DNA of 64,000 nt from the NCBI RefSeq assembly GCF_000712975.1, contig NZ_JHQL01000002.1:496001-560000 (forward strand), read 5' to 3'. The DNA comes from Vreelandella neptunia. Its GTDB lineage: Bacteria > Pseudomonadota > Gammaproteobacteria > Pseudomonadales > Halomonadaceae. The notes beneath the pieces were generated by a model. It was not told the DNA's origin, did not search any database, and was given only the letters and a program-made list of their open reading frames with translations. A program made the position numbers and the translations under genes. Below, piece after piece: positions 25,078 through 33,032 of this stretch (the stretch's first letter is position 1; the number at the start of each line of letters is the position of its first letter).

Positions 25078-26796
25078 TTACACCTTCAGTTGCGCATCAG
25101 GATCACGGATCATGGCTTTCCACACATCTTTGACCCGACAGTCCTCGCACATTTCTAGCCGTGCTAGCGCATCGCCCGCGAAATAGGGGTGGTCAGCTAG
25201 CTTCGCTTTGATCGTCGCTACCGTACTGGCAGTAGCAAACGGCTTGCCGCAGCCAATGCACTCAAAGGCCGCCTCTTCGTGGCAAATGTGCCGAGTGTCG
25301 CGTTCCGACGCAGCCAAAAAACCAGGCAGCAGCGTAATCGCGTTTTCAGGGCACGCCTGTTCGCACAGCCCGCACTGCACACAATCAGCTTCCAGAAAGC
25401 TCAACGCTGGTGTGTCACCCCCTGCTTTTAGCGCCGGTGTTGGGCAGTTGCTAACGCAGGCATGGCAAAGCGTGCAGGCTTCACGATCGACCTCAATGCC
25501 GCCATACGCAGCCCCTTCAGGCATGACATAACGCTCATTGCTAGGAGCCCCAAGTGCTGTGAGTGTGGCGAGCACCTGATTAAAGCGAGTGCGCTTGTGG
25601 GGTTCGGTAAAGCGTAACGCTTCGTCGGTTAGCGGCGTCAGGCTAGGTAGTGCATCGCGCTCTTCCGCCTGCTCCGGCTGCAATAACTTAACCCGCGTAG
25701 CATCATGCCCCAGTGCCTTCAGCAGCCCATGGGCTTGGGCGACTTGATGGGTGATGAACGTGGTTAAACGAGGCGGCATCTCATCGTGCAACTGAATACG
25801 CACTTCAGCCGCTCCGTTCGCGAGTGCGGTAAGCCACTGGTCGTGGCCAGCAGCACCCAGCTCTTCAAGCGGAGCATCTAGTACGTGGCCCGGCGTAACA
25901 ACACCAGCTTTGCGCTCAGTATCGAGGAAGTCATGAGTGACAAAGCGCATAACAGGCGCTTGACCACCCGCTTCGCGGTAGGCAGCCAGCCACGTCGCTA
26001 ACGTGTCTTGCTGACGACGGGTTTCAGGCAGGCGGAATTCAATTGCGCCGGTTGGGCAAGCGCTGGTACAGCTGCCCACCCCTTGACAAAGGAACGGGTC
26101 AATTTCAATGCGCGATTCAATGCGTCCCTGAACACTGGAAATAGCATCAGCTGGGCAAACATCCAAACAGCGCGTACAGCCAACGTTGCCACTCGATGAG
26201 TGCGCACAAAGATCGCTATTAACCTGAAAATAACGTGGCTTATCGAACTCACCAACCAGCTCGACAACGCTGTCCAGAATTTCGTTGCGTTGAGCTTCCT
26301 GGGTTAGCCAGTCTAGGCGAATGTAGCCTGGCGGGGGGATTTCCCAGGATTGATCACTGTTCGATATGTCCGCAGCCGTTACGTCGAGCACCACGTCAAA
26401 CGATTCACGCTCAATCAGCGCTTGCGCCAAATTAAGTGTGTCGTCGTCAGCAACGGCTACTTCAGCGCGAAAGGCACCTAAATAGCCGGTGATGCTTAGC
26501 TGTGATCGTTGAAGGTCTGTCAGCGTGTGACAGATTAGCGGCTCGCTAGCAGCTGCTATGTCGGGGGCGATATCGGTTGTCAGAAGCGTCAATGAGGCGA
26601 GGCCACGGTTTTGTAGCACGCGGGCAGCATAGCTAACCTCGTGCGCCTTACCTAGCAACAGCGCATGGCCACGACTGTGATACGTCACGTTAGCGGGCGT
26701 TAAGTTAACCGGCCACGAGATACGCTGACGCACCGCTTCACGAGCGGTGACATTGATCTGGTCATCTATCGATGCCAGTTGAATTCGTTGGTTCAT
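25078..26796 (-). CDS. 4Fe-4S polyferredoxin of the fdh operon
   Basis: A 572-residue cytoplasmic protein with several ferredoxin-type clusters: C-VGCTRCLDVCP and CQGVGSCTSACP around residues 195-245, CTLCHACVSNCP and CVQCGLCEQACP around 445-490, then CIGC and CEDC motifs near the end. No signal or membrane segment. Homologues are commonly the first gene of this type of fdh operon and are annotated only as 4Fe-4S binding proteins; an electron-transfer or maturation role is inferred. The binding site before the ATG is weak (GAGA). It is the first gene of the operon, so the promoter must lie in 26797-26986. Confidence 0.85.
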   Translation of the reverse strand: MNQRIQLASIDDQINVTAREAVRQRISWPVNLTPANVTYHSRGHALLLGKAHEVSYAARVLQNRGLASLTLLTTDIAPDIAAASEPLICHTLTDLQRSQLSITGYLGAFRAEVAVADDDTLNLAQALIERESFDVVLDVTAADISNSDQSWEIPPPGYIRLDWLTQEAQRNEILDSVVELVGEFDKPRYFQVNSDLCAHSSSGNVGCTRCLDVCPADAISSVQGRIESRIEIDPFLCQGVGSCTSACPTGAIEFRLPETRRQQDTLATWLAAYREAGGQAPVMRFVTHDFLDTERKAGVVTPGHVLDAPLEELGAAGHDQWLTALANGAAEVRIQLHDEMPPRLTTFITHQVAQAHGLLKALGHDATRVKLLQPEQAEERDALPSLTPLTDEALRFTEPHKRTRFNQVLATLTALGAPSNERYVMPEGAAYGGIEVDREACTLCHACVSNCPTPALKAGGDTPALSFLEADCVQCGLCEQACPENAITLLPGFLAASERDTRHICHEEAAFECIGCGKPFATASTVATIKAKLADHPYFAGDALARLEMCEDCRVKDVWKAMIRDPDAQLKV

Positions 26797-26986
26797 GCAT
26801 TCTCACGGTCAGAAAATCGTTTTTTTTATAATTAAATGTCATCGTTTTTTACTTTGAGGGTATATCTTAGCGCTTTCTCTACCTTGAGCGTATGGTGCCT
26901 AGGCTTTTTTTGCCACTTTAAAGCGCTTGAGCGTCTCAACGCTTCATTGCAGAACCTACGTTAAGCTATTGTTTATAAAAAAATTA

Positions 26987-27631
26987 TTACTTCTTTATAC
27001 ATTCGTCTACCTCGCCATCAAATGAATCAGACTGGTCGTCTAGTCGCGAGTTTTGTACAACATTGGCGTCACTTGTACAGCTATTAACATCTTCTGCTGG
27101 GGTAGCAGCATCGTCCGCCATGCGGTTTTCATCATCGGCATCTGCTGGCCGCTCTAGCGCCTCTTCTGTTTTATTTGCCCAGCGTCGAAGCTTGCCTGCC
27201 AGTTCGCTGGCCATAGGCTTTAGCTGTTGACGGTAATCAGCATCGTAGTCATCTAACCCATCGCGTACGTTGTAGTTACCGGTGGCCCACAGCCGTTTCA
27301 GGGCACGACGGCGTAAGGCAGCGCTAACCCCAGACGACATGAACGCGCTGAAGTCACTGCCTGCGGGCAAGTGATCGGGGTCAGGTAAGGTGTGATCCAA
27401 ACTGCCAGGCGCAAGCGGCGCATCGTCAACAGGTGGCTCTGTCTGCAGCCCCCTCTCATGTAACGACGCCTCATGTAACGACGCCTCATCCAACGTCTCA
27501 TCATCGCGGGAAGTAGTAAGCGCATTGGCCTCTGACTCTGCATTGCCGATGGAACAGTTATTGAACTCGGTGTCTGCTTCGTCGCTTTCAACGCCGCGCT
27601 TTTTACGTGACCAGCGTTCAAATCTGCTCAC
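26987..27631 (-). CDS. DUF3306 domain protein
   Basis: A 214-residue acidic soluble protein beginning MSRFERWSRKKRGV, typical of DUF3306. A conserved block lies at FSAFMSSGVSAALRRRALKRLWATGNYNVRDGLDDYDADY. The flanks are low-complexity and acidic. The start is GTG at 27631 with AAGGAG upstream, overlapping the DUF3305 stop (GTGA). DUF3305/DUF3306 pairs recur beside formate dehydrogenase genes, but no function is established. A 15-bp tandem duplication lies in the variable part. Confidence 0.82.
   Translation of the reverse strand: MSRFERWSRKKRGVESDEADTEFNNCSIGNAESEANALTTSRDDETLDEASLHEASLHERGLQTEPPVDDAPLAPGSLDHTLPDPDHLPAGSDFSAFMSSGVSAALRRRALKRLWATGNYNVRDGLDDYDADYRQQLKPMASELAGKLRRWANKTEEALERPADADDENRMADDAATPAEDVNSCTSDANVVQNSRLDDQSDSFDGEVDECIKK
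27456..27485. repeat. 15-bp tandem duplication in the DUF3306 gene
   Basis: Two perfect copies of TCATGTAACGACGCC (27456-27470 and 27471-27485), with a diverged third partial copy after them. On the coding strand they give EASLHEASLH, so the frame is kept. Probably replication slippage in a low-complexity region. Confidence 0.9.
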
Positions 27632-28068
27632 TGGGGTTGCTCCTTGGTCGGCGTTTCTTTGCCCCGACCGGCTCCCTTATGCTTCTTTTTACGCCGTTCT
27701 GGCGGCGCTTCCCCATGGCGTGCCAAATAACTTTCCAGCCATATTTGAATCGCCATCGGCATCGGTGCTTCCAACACCTGCTGTTCGCCATCCAACCAGC
27801 CCGCCGCCACATCTTGGCTTGCGGTAATGGCATCAGGTTTGGGTGTTTGGCCGGTAAAACCAGCGCGCACAAATAACCTAGGCGTAGCCGAAGTGAGGTT
27901 AAAACGGTAGGCAGCGCGCTCGGTCATATAAAGTTGAAGGTTTAGCACATTGTCGCCTTCCCCTCCCAGGGCGAGATCAGCAATACGCCACTGCGTTAAA
28001 TTAAACCCTCTGACCTGCTTGGGTTCGGCTACCAAGGTAATACTCAACGAACGCAGATTATCACTCAT
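27628..28068 (-). CDS. DUF3305 domain protein
   Basis: A 146-residue soluble protein. The DUF3305 core is ITLVAEPKQVRGFNLTQWRIADL with GFTGQTP and a late EAPMPMAIQIWLESYLARHGEAPPERRKKK stretch. The C-terminus is lysine/arginine-rich. Function unknown. It is the first gene of the DUF3305-DUF3306 pair, divergent from fdhD; the shared spacer 28069-28202 should hold both promoters. Confidence 0.82.
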   Translation of the reverse strand: MSDNLRSLSITLVAEPKQVRGFNLTQWRIADLALGGEGDNVLNLQLYMTERAAYRFNLTSATPRLFVRAGFTGQTPKPDAITASQDVAAGWLDGEQQVLEAPMPMAIQIWLESYLARHGEAPPERRKKKHKGAGRGKETPTKEQPQ

Positions 28069-28202
28069 ACGAAATAGACCACCTTAGACCTTGAACGGGT
28101 AGACAAGTAAGCCTTTTGAGCGCCATCATCGTCAACTCAGAGTGTTTTACTCAACTATTATTTCGTAGATGGTTTTTCATTAGGTTCCAACGAGGATTGC
28201 GG

Positions 28203-29060
28203 ATGCCCGCCCTTCAGTTAAGCCAAGCCCGCTTACCGGCTACAACAACAATCAATGTGATGGATGCTTACGGCGACACTCGCCAACAAGCCATCGCGGC
28301 AGAGCGCGCACTAACGGTTTATCTTAATAAGCGCGAAATTGTCACACTCATGACCTTAGGCGATGATCCTGAAGCACTGGTGGTGGGCTACTTACGTAAT
28401 CAAGGGTTATTACGCCGCGCGGAAGATCTGAAAGTTGTCCAGGTCGACTGGGAGGTTGAAGCCGCCGCGGTGGTCACCGACTATTTACCCGACGATTTAG
28501 AAAACCGGCTGAGCACTCGTACTGTTACAACCGGTTGCGGCCAAGGAACGGTATTCGGCAAATTGCTGGAACAAACATCGCTTTCTGAGTTGCCCAAGAC
28601 ACCGCTTAACCAATCGACGCTCTACCAGCTGCTAACCAATCTGAATACTTATAACGATACCTACCGCAGCGCTGGGGCAGTGCACGGCTGCGCGTTGTGT
28701 AATCAACATCAAGTGCTTGACTTCGTTGAAGATGTTGGGCGACACAACGCGGTAGACACGCTGGCAGGCCACCAGTGGCTCAATCAAGCGAAAAGCAGTA
28801 GTGCTGATATTTTTTATACCACCGGCCGCCTGACTTCCGAGATGGTATTAAAAGTCGCTCAGATGGGCATCAGCGTGTTGGTTTCGCGTTCAGGGGTTAC
28901 CCAAAAAGGCGTCGAGCTAGCGGAGCGCTTCGGGGTGATGCTGATTGCTCGTGCTAAAGGCAAAAACTTCCAGGCTATTAATACGGCTAATCGCTTAACG
29001 CTAGATGCCATACCAGCCAAACCACCCAGCGCACGCACGTCTAAGGAGGCTGGCATATGA
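28203..29060 (+). CDS. fdhD: formate dehydrogenase accessory sulfurtransferase FdhD
   Basis: A 285-residue protein that passes sulfur from IscS to the Mo cofactor and is needed for formate dehydrogenase activity. The catalytic pair is C163-A-L-C166 in GAVHGCALCNQHQ, followed by VEDVGRHNAVDTLAG and a STTGR-like stretch (FYTTGRLTSEMV), all diagnostic. I start it at the ATG at 28203 with GAGGA six bases upstream; the frame is open back to 28116 but those codons look non-coding. First gene of fdhD-mobA-moeA-moaA-COG0523; its stop overlaps mobA as ATGA. Confidence 0.94.
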   Translation: MPALQLSQARLPATTTINVMDAYGDTRQQAIAAERALTVYLNKREIVTLMTLGDDPEALVVGYLRNQGLLRRAEDLKVVQVDWEVEAAAVVTDYLPDDLENRLSTRTVTTGCGQGTVFGKLLEQTSLSELPKTPLNQSTLYQLLTNLNTYNDTYRSAGAVHGCALCNQHQVLDFVEDVGRHNAVDTLAGHQWLNQAKSSSADIFYTTGRLTSEMVLKVAQMGISVLVSRSGVTQKGVELAERFGVMLIARAKGKNFQAINTANRLTLDAIPAKPPSARTSKEAGI

Positions 29061-29692
29061 TCACCCCGCAAACCCTCACCGGCATGATTCTCGCAGGTGG
29101 CGAAGGCCGTCGCATGGGCTGGCGCGATAAGGGGCTTGAACCCTTTGCCGGGCTACCACTTGTCGCTCATGTGGCTAAACGGTTTGATGGCCAAGTAGCC
29201 GAACTCATGATCAATGCCAATCGCAATACTGATGCCTATGCGCTGTTTGCAACACGGGTCATTGAAGATGCGGAAGGCGGCTTTAAAGGCCCGTTGATGG
29301 GCATTTACAGTGGACTGCGCGCGGCTGAAACGCCCTGGCTGCTGGTCGCTCCCTGCGATTCTCCCGCCCTACCCCATGACCTTGTGAATCGTATGGTGGC
29401 AGGCATCAGCTCAGAGAGTGGCGAGTACGATATCGCCGTTGCGTTTGACGGCGAACGCTTACACCCTGTCGTTGCGCTGCTGCGTACCTCGCTTGCCGAT
29501 GACCTAGCAAACGCGCTAGCTGGGGGGGAGCGCAAAATCGATCGTTGGTACGCACGCCACTCCTGGTGCAAGGTAGATATGTCGGATTGCCCAGAAACGT
29601 TTGCCAACCTCAATACCGAGGAAGAAAAGTCGCGTTTGGAGCTAACCCTAACGACAACTTCCAAAGGTTTGCCATCGCAGGAAACACCATGA
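29057..29692 (+). CDS. mobA: molybdenum cofactor guanylyltransferase MobA
   Basis: A 211-residue nucleotidyltransferase that attaches GMP to Mo-molybdopterin to give MGD, the cofactor form used by formate dehydrogenase. The GTP-binding signature LAGGEGRRMGWRDKGLEPF starts near residue 13, and the metal-binding aspartate is in VAPCDSPALP. The ATG overlaps the fdhD stop and its own stop overlaps the next moeA, both as ATGA, so the operon is tightly coupled. No mobB was seen in the window. Confidence 0.94.
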   Translation: MITPQTLTGMILAGGEGRRMGWRDKGLEPFAGLPLVAHVAKRFDGQVAELMINANRNTDAYALFATRVIEDAEGGFKGPLMGIYSGLRAAETPWLLVAPCDSPALPHDLVNRMVAGISSESGEYDIAVAFDGERLHPVVALLRTSLADDLANALAGGERKIDRWYARHSWCKVDMSDCPETFANLNTEEEKSRLELTLTTTSKGLPSQETP

Positions 29693-30942
29693 GCCTGTCG
29701 TGCTTTGAGCTTGGTGAGCAGATGCTCAGCGTTGATGACGCACGGGAAGCGCTGATGACCTTGGTGGAGCATCCCGTTGGGGTAGAGCCTATAGCACTTA
29801 GCCAAGCCTATGGCAGGCGGATAGCGAGCGACATCATCGCGCCTATCAATGTACCCCAACATACTAACGCAGCCATGGATGGCATTGCCCTGGCTTGGCC
29901 AAGCGTGCAGCCTCATCAAACGCGCTGGCCAATTGCTGGCGATGCCTTTGCTGGTCAGGCATTTGAAGGTAATGTGCCTTCCGGCCAGTGTATCCGTATT
30001 ACCACTGGCGCTCCCTTACCGCCAGGTACCGACACGGTCATCATGCGCGAGCAGCTTATTGAGCAGGGTGTTAGTGTCATGATCGACGCCCCTGACCGAG
30101 TTAGCCAGGGCCAGCATGTGCGCCAAGCAGGGGAAGATATTGCAATTGGCGAGATAGCACTGGAAGCAGGCACGCGGTTAGATGCCGCCTGCTTGGGGTT
30201 AATCGCTTCATTGGGCTATGGTGAGGTTTGGGTGTTTCGGCGTCCCAAAGTGGCTATTTTTTCCACCGGAAATGAGGTCACGCCCCCAGGCGATGCGCTG
30301 CCCAGTGCCGGCATTTACGACACCAACCGTTTTACACTGATCGGCCTACTCAGCGAGCAGGGGGCCGAGGTGGTGGATCTAGGCATTCTGCCCGACGACC
30401 CCACCACCATTCAAAACGCCCTGGCTAGCGCCGCCAAACAGTGCGATTTAGTGATTACCAGTGGGGGCGTTTCTGTCGGCCACGCTGATTACACAAGGGA
30501 AGCGTTGGAAGCATTAGGACAATTAGCTTTCTGGCGCGTAGCATTGCGACCCGGACGTCCTATGGCTTGTGGTTGGCTCGGTGAGGCTCGTAAACCGTTT
30601 GTCGGCTTACCCGGCAACCCCGTCGCGGTCATGGTAACCTTTAGCCAATTCGTGGTGCCGTTACTGCAACGATTACAAGGGCAAACTCCCTCTCCCCCTA
30701 GGCGCTTAACAGCCATCGCCCAAACACCGCTAAAAAGCCGTTTAAAACGCACCGACTTTATACGTGGCATTTATTCAAGCAATGCCCAAGGCGTGTTACA
30801 GGTACGTAGCACCGGAGCTCAGGGGTCAGGAATATTGACCTCGATGGTAGCTGCCAACTGCCTGATTGAACTAGGTGACCATCAAGAAAGCGCTCAACCA
30901 GGCGAGGCAGTCTGCATTCAACCACTGACGAGGTGGCAATGA
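29689..30942 (+). CDS. moeA: molybdopterin molybdenumtransferase MoeA (copy 2)
   Basis: A 417-residue MoeA paralogue. Motifs: NAAMDGIAL near residue 65, [37 protein letters not shown] and [11 protein letters not shown]. It differs from copy 1 in several positions (SVGHAD rather than SVGEED), so it is not a recent duplicate. The real start is the ATG at 29689, which overlaps the mobA stop as ATGA; the open frame 48 codons upstream lies inside mobA and is an artefact. Two MoeA forms can coexist, sometimes with different metal or partner preference; here copy 2 is tied to the fdhD operon. Confidence 0.93.
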   Translation: MSLSCFELGEQMLSVDDAREALMTLVEHPVGVEPIALSQAYGRRIASDIIAPINVPQHTNAAMDGIALAWPSVQPHQTRWPIAGDAFAGQAFEGNVPSGQCIRITTGAPLPPGTDTVIMREQLIEQGVSVMIDAPDRVSQGQHVRQAGEDIAIGEIALEAGTRLDAACLGLIASLGYGEVWVFRRPKVAIFSTGNEVTPPGDALPSAGIYDTNRFTLIGLLSEQGAEVVDLGILPDDPTTIQNALASAAKQCDLVITSGGVSVGHADYTREALEALGQLAFWRVALRPGRPMACGWLGEARKPFVGLPGNPVAVMVTFSQFVVPLLQRLQGQTPSPPRRLTAIAQTPLKSRLKRTDFIRGIYSSNAQGVLQVRSTGAQGSGILTSMVAANCLIELGDHQESAQPGEAVCIQPLTRWQ

Positions 30943-31946
30943 CTAAACAACCAATTGCCGAAAAACTCATTGATGATTTCGGCCGCCGTGTCAGTTATGT
31001 ACGCATTTCCGTGACGGACCGTTGCGATTTTCGCTGCGTTTATTGCATGAGCGAAGAGATGACCTTTTTGCCACGGGCCCAAGTGCTTACGCTGGAAGAG
31101 CTTGCCATGGTGGCCCAGGCGTTTACCGAACTTGGCGTTGAGAAAATCCGCTTAACCGGGGGCGAGCCGCTAGTGCGTAAAGGTATTGAGCAGCTGGTGG
31201 ATGACATTGGCGCGCTGCCAGGGCTTGACGACTTCACCATGACCACGAACGGCGCGAGCCTACGCAAACACGCTAACCGGCTCTATCAAGGCGGGCTGCG
31301 CAGGCTCAATATTAGCCTTGATTCTCTTGACCCTGAACGCTTCAAACAGCTAACCCGCACCGGTGATTTAGCCAAGGTCATTGACGGCATTCACGCCGCC
31401 CAGGAAGCTGGCTTTAAACGCATCAAACTTAACGCCGTCATCATGAAAGGCCGCAATGAAGACGAAGTGCTTAACCTCGTCACGTTTGCCCGCCATGAAG
31501 GGCTGGATATCAGCTTTATTGAAGAGATGCCGCTGGGCGACGTGTCTGATCACTCCCGAGCCGAGACATTTTACTCCAGCGACGACGTGCAAGCGCTGAT
31601 CGAGACGCGTTACCCACTCACACCGACCACGGAAACTACGCCAGGGCCTTCGCGTTACTTTAAAATGGCCGACAGCAACAGTCGGGTCGGCTTTATTTCG
31701 CCCCATAGCCACAACTTTTGTGATAGCTGCAACCGCGTGCGGGTAACCGTTGAAGGCCGCCTATTGCTCTGCCTCGGCAATGAACATTCTGTCGATTTAC
31801 GTGCCGTACTGCGCAGACATCCTGGCAATATGCAGGCATTGAAACTGGCCATTATTAACGCCTTACCGCTCAAGCCCGAGCGCCATCACTTCACCACCGA
31901 TGGTGATGTCCAGGTGGTGCGCTTTATGAATATGACAGGGGGGTAA
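30939..31946 (+). CDS. moaA: GTP 3',8-cyclase MoaA
   Basis: A 335-residue radical SAM enzyme for the first step of Moco synthesis. The N-terminal cluster is C29-x3-C33-x2-C36 (CDFRCVYC); the second cluster cysteines lie in [11 protein letters not shown] and LLLCLG. The protein ends in the conserved Gly-Gly. I use the ATG at 30939: it overlaps the moeA stop as ATGA and has GAGG five bases upstream; an in-frame GTG at 30933 overlaps that site and is less likely. MoaC, MoaD and MoaE are not in this window and must be encoded elsewhere. Confidence 0.95.
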   Translation: MTKQPIAEKLIDDFGRRVSYVRISVTDRCDFRCVYCMSEEMTFLPRAQVLTLEELAMVAQAFTELGVEKIRLTGGEPLVRKGIEQLVDDIGALPGLDDFTMTTNGASLRKHANRLYQGGLRRLNISLDSLDPERFKQLTRTGDLAKVIDGIHAAQEAGFKRIKLNAVIMKGRNEDEVLNLVTFARHEGLDISFIEEMPLGDVSDHSRAETFYSSDDVQALIETRYPLTPTTETTPGPSRYFKMADSNSRVGFISPHSHNFCDSCNRVRVTVEGRLLLCLGNEHSVDLRAVLRRHPGNMQALKLAIINALPLKPERHHFTTDGDVQVVRFMNMTGG

Positions 31947-31949
31947 TCG

Positions 31950-32966
31950 TTGTCAGCCAATCGTGTGCCAGTACATATTATTACTGGCTTTCTCGGCAGC
32001 GGTAAAACTACGCTTATCCACAGCCTGATCGAGCAAAAGCCTGTGGATGAAAAATGGGCCATTTTAGTCAATGAGTTTGGTCAGATCGGCATTGATCAAA
32101 CAATGTTTGAGCAGCGCAATGATGTTGTCGTTAAAGGTCTGCCCGGTGGCTGCTTATGCTGCCAGCTGGCCTTTGTGCTGCAAGCTGCGCTGGTCAATTT
32201 ACTCGCTCGCAATAAGCCCGATCGCGTCATTATTGAGCCTTCGGGGCTGGGCCATCCGGCCGGCTTATTAGATATACTGCGTGGTGAGGCTTTCCAGGAC
32301 GTGGTGGTTTTGCACGATATTATTGCCACGCTGGACCCGCGTCGCTTAGATGAGCCACGGGTACGCCAACACGAGACCTTTCAAGATCAACTGGCGATGG
32401 CAGATGCTGTAGCGATCACAATGGGAGAGCAAGCCAGTGCCGAACAATACGAACAGGCGCAGCAGTTTGTGACTGAACTCTGGCCACCGCGCAAATGGGT
32501 GCATTGCATTGAGCATGGCATGTTACCACTAGCGCTGCTGCTGAACGGCGGCCAAACACGTACTCACGAGGGCTCAGCCATTCCTGATACACACCGCCAA
32601 GTGATAACTACCCCCACCGTGGAAGGCAGTTTTTTTGATATTCCCCCTCTACTTGGTCAACCTCAACAAAAAACCGCCAGCACCCTTGGGTACACCAGCA
32701 CTAGCCTACGCTGGCATCCAAATGAACACTTTAACCTTGACCATTTAGCCGCTTACTTAAGCGGGCTCCCCTCTACTGCGCGCGTCAAAGGCGTATTTCA
32801 TACCGAGCTGGGTTGGAAGCAACTCAATCGAGCTGACGGAACGCTAACCGTTGGGAGCAGCGCTTGGCGTCAGGATTCTCGGCTTGAAGTCATTACCCCT
32901 GACAATGACACCCATACCCACACTCGCTTACTAAGAGAACTATCATCTTCAGGAGCACTGAGCTAG
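31950..32966 (+). CDS. COG0523/CobW-type GTPase, putative metallochaperone
   Basis: A 338-residue G3E GTPase. Walker A is GFLGSGKT (residues 13-20), followed by NEFGQIGID, the metal-binding motif C68-L-C70-C71 in GGCLCCQ, and EPSGLGHP. A CobW C-terminal-like domain ends in a short His-rich tail (DTHTHTR). Such proteins deliver metals (Zn, Co or others) in a GTP-dependent way. The start appears to be TTG at 31950, three bases after the moaA stop and behind a G6 run; no ATG is near. Its place at the end of the Moco operon suggests a role in metal supply for this pathway, which is inference. Confidence 0.85.
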   Translation: MSANRVPVHIITGFLGSGKTTLIHSLIEQKPVDEKWAILVNEFGQIGIDQTMFEQRNDVVVKGLPGGCLCCQLAFVLQAALVNLLARNKPDRVIIEPSGLGHPAGLLDILRGEAFQDVVVLHDIIATLDPRRLDEPRVRQHETFQDQLAMADAVAITMGEQASAEQYEQAQQFVTELWPPRKWVHCIEHGMLPLALLLNGGQTRTHEGSAIPDTHRQVITTPTVEGSFFDIPPLLGQPQQKTASTLGYTSTSLRWHPNEHFNLDHLAAYLSGLPSTARVKGVFHTELGWKQLNRADGTLTVGSSAWRQDSRLEVITPDNDTHTHTRLLRELSSSGALS

Positions 32967-33032
32967 GGTAAGCTCTAGAAGTACTGATCTAGAAGTACCG
33001 AACTAGAAGTACAGGGTTAGGAATGCTGAGCT
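32951..33032. repeat. degenerate 14-bp tandem repeats across the convergent gene ends
   Basis: Six units of about 14 bp run from 32951 to 33032. Three share a perfect CTAGAAGTAC core at 32975, 32989 and 33003, exactly 14 bases apart; the outer units are diverged (AGGAGCACTGAGCT, AGGAATGCTGAGCT) and one is 12 bp. The array covers the stop codons of the COG0523 gene (plus) and the EAL gene (minus) and fills the gap between them. Confidence 0.8.

Noticed and set aside
29545-29688. 48-codon upstream extension of moeA copy 2
   Set aside because: It lies inside mobA in another frame; the ATG at 29689 overlaps the mobA stop, as elsewhere in the operon.
32951-33032. CRISPR-like array
   Set aside because: Units are 14 bp, directly abutting and degenerate, with no spacers; it is a tandem repeat.
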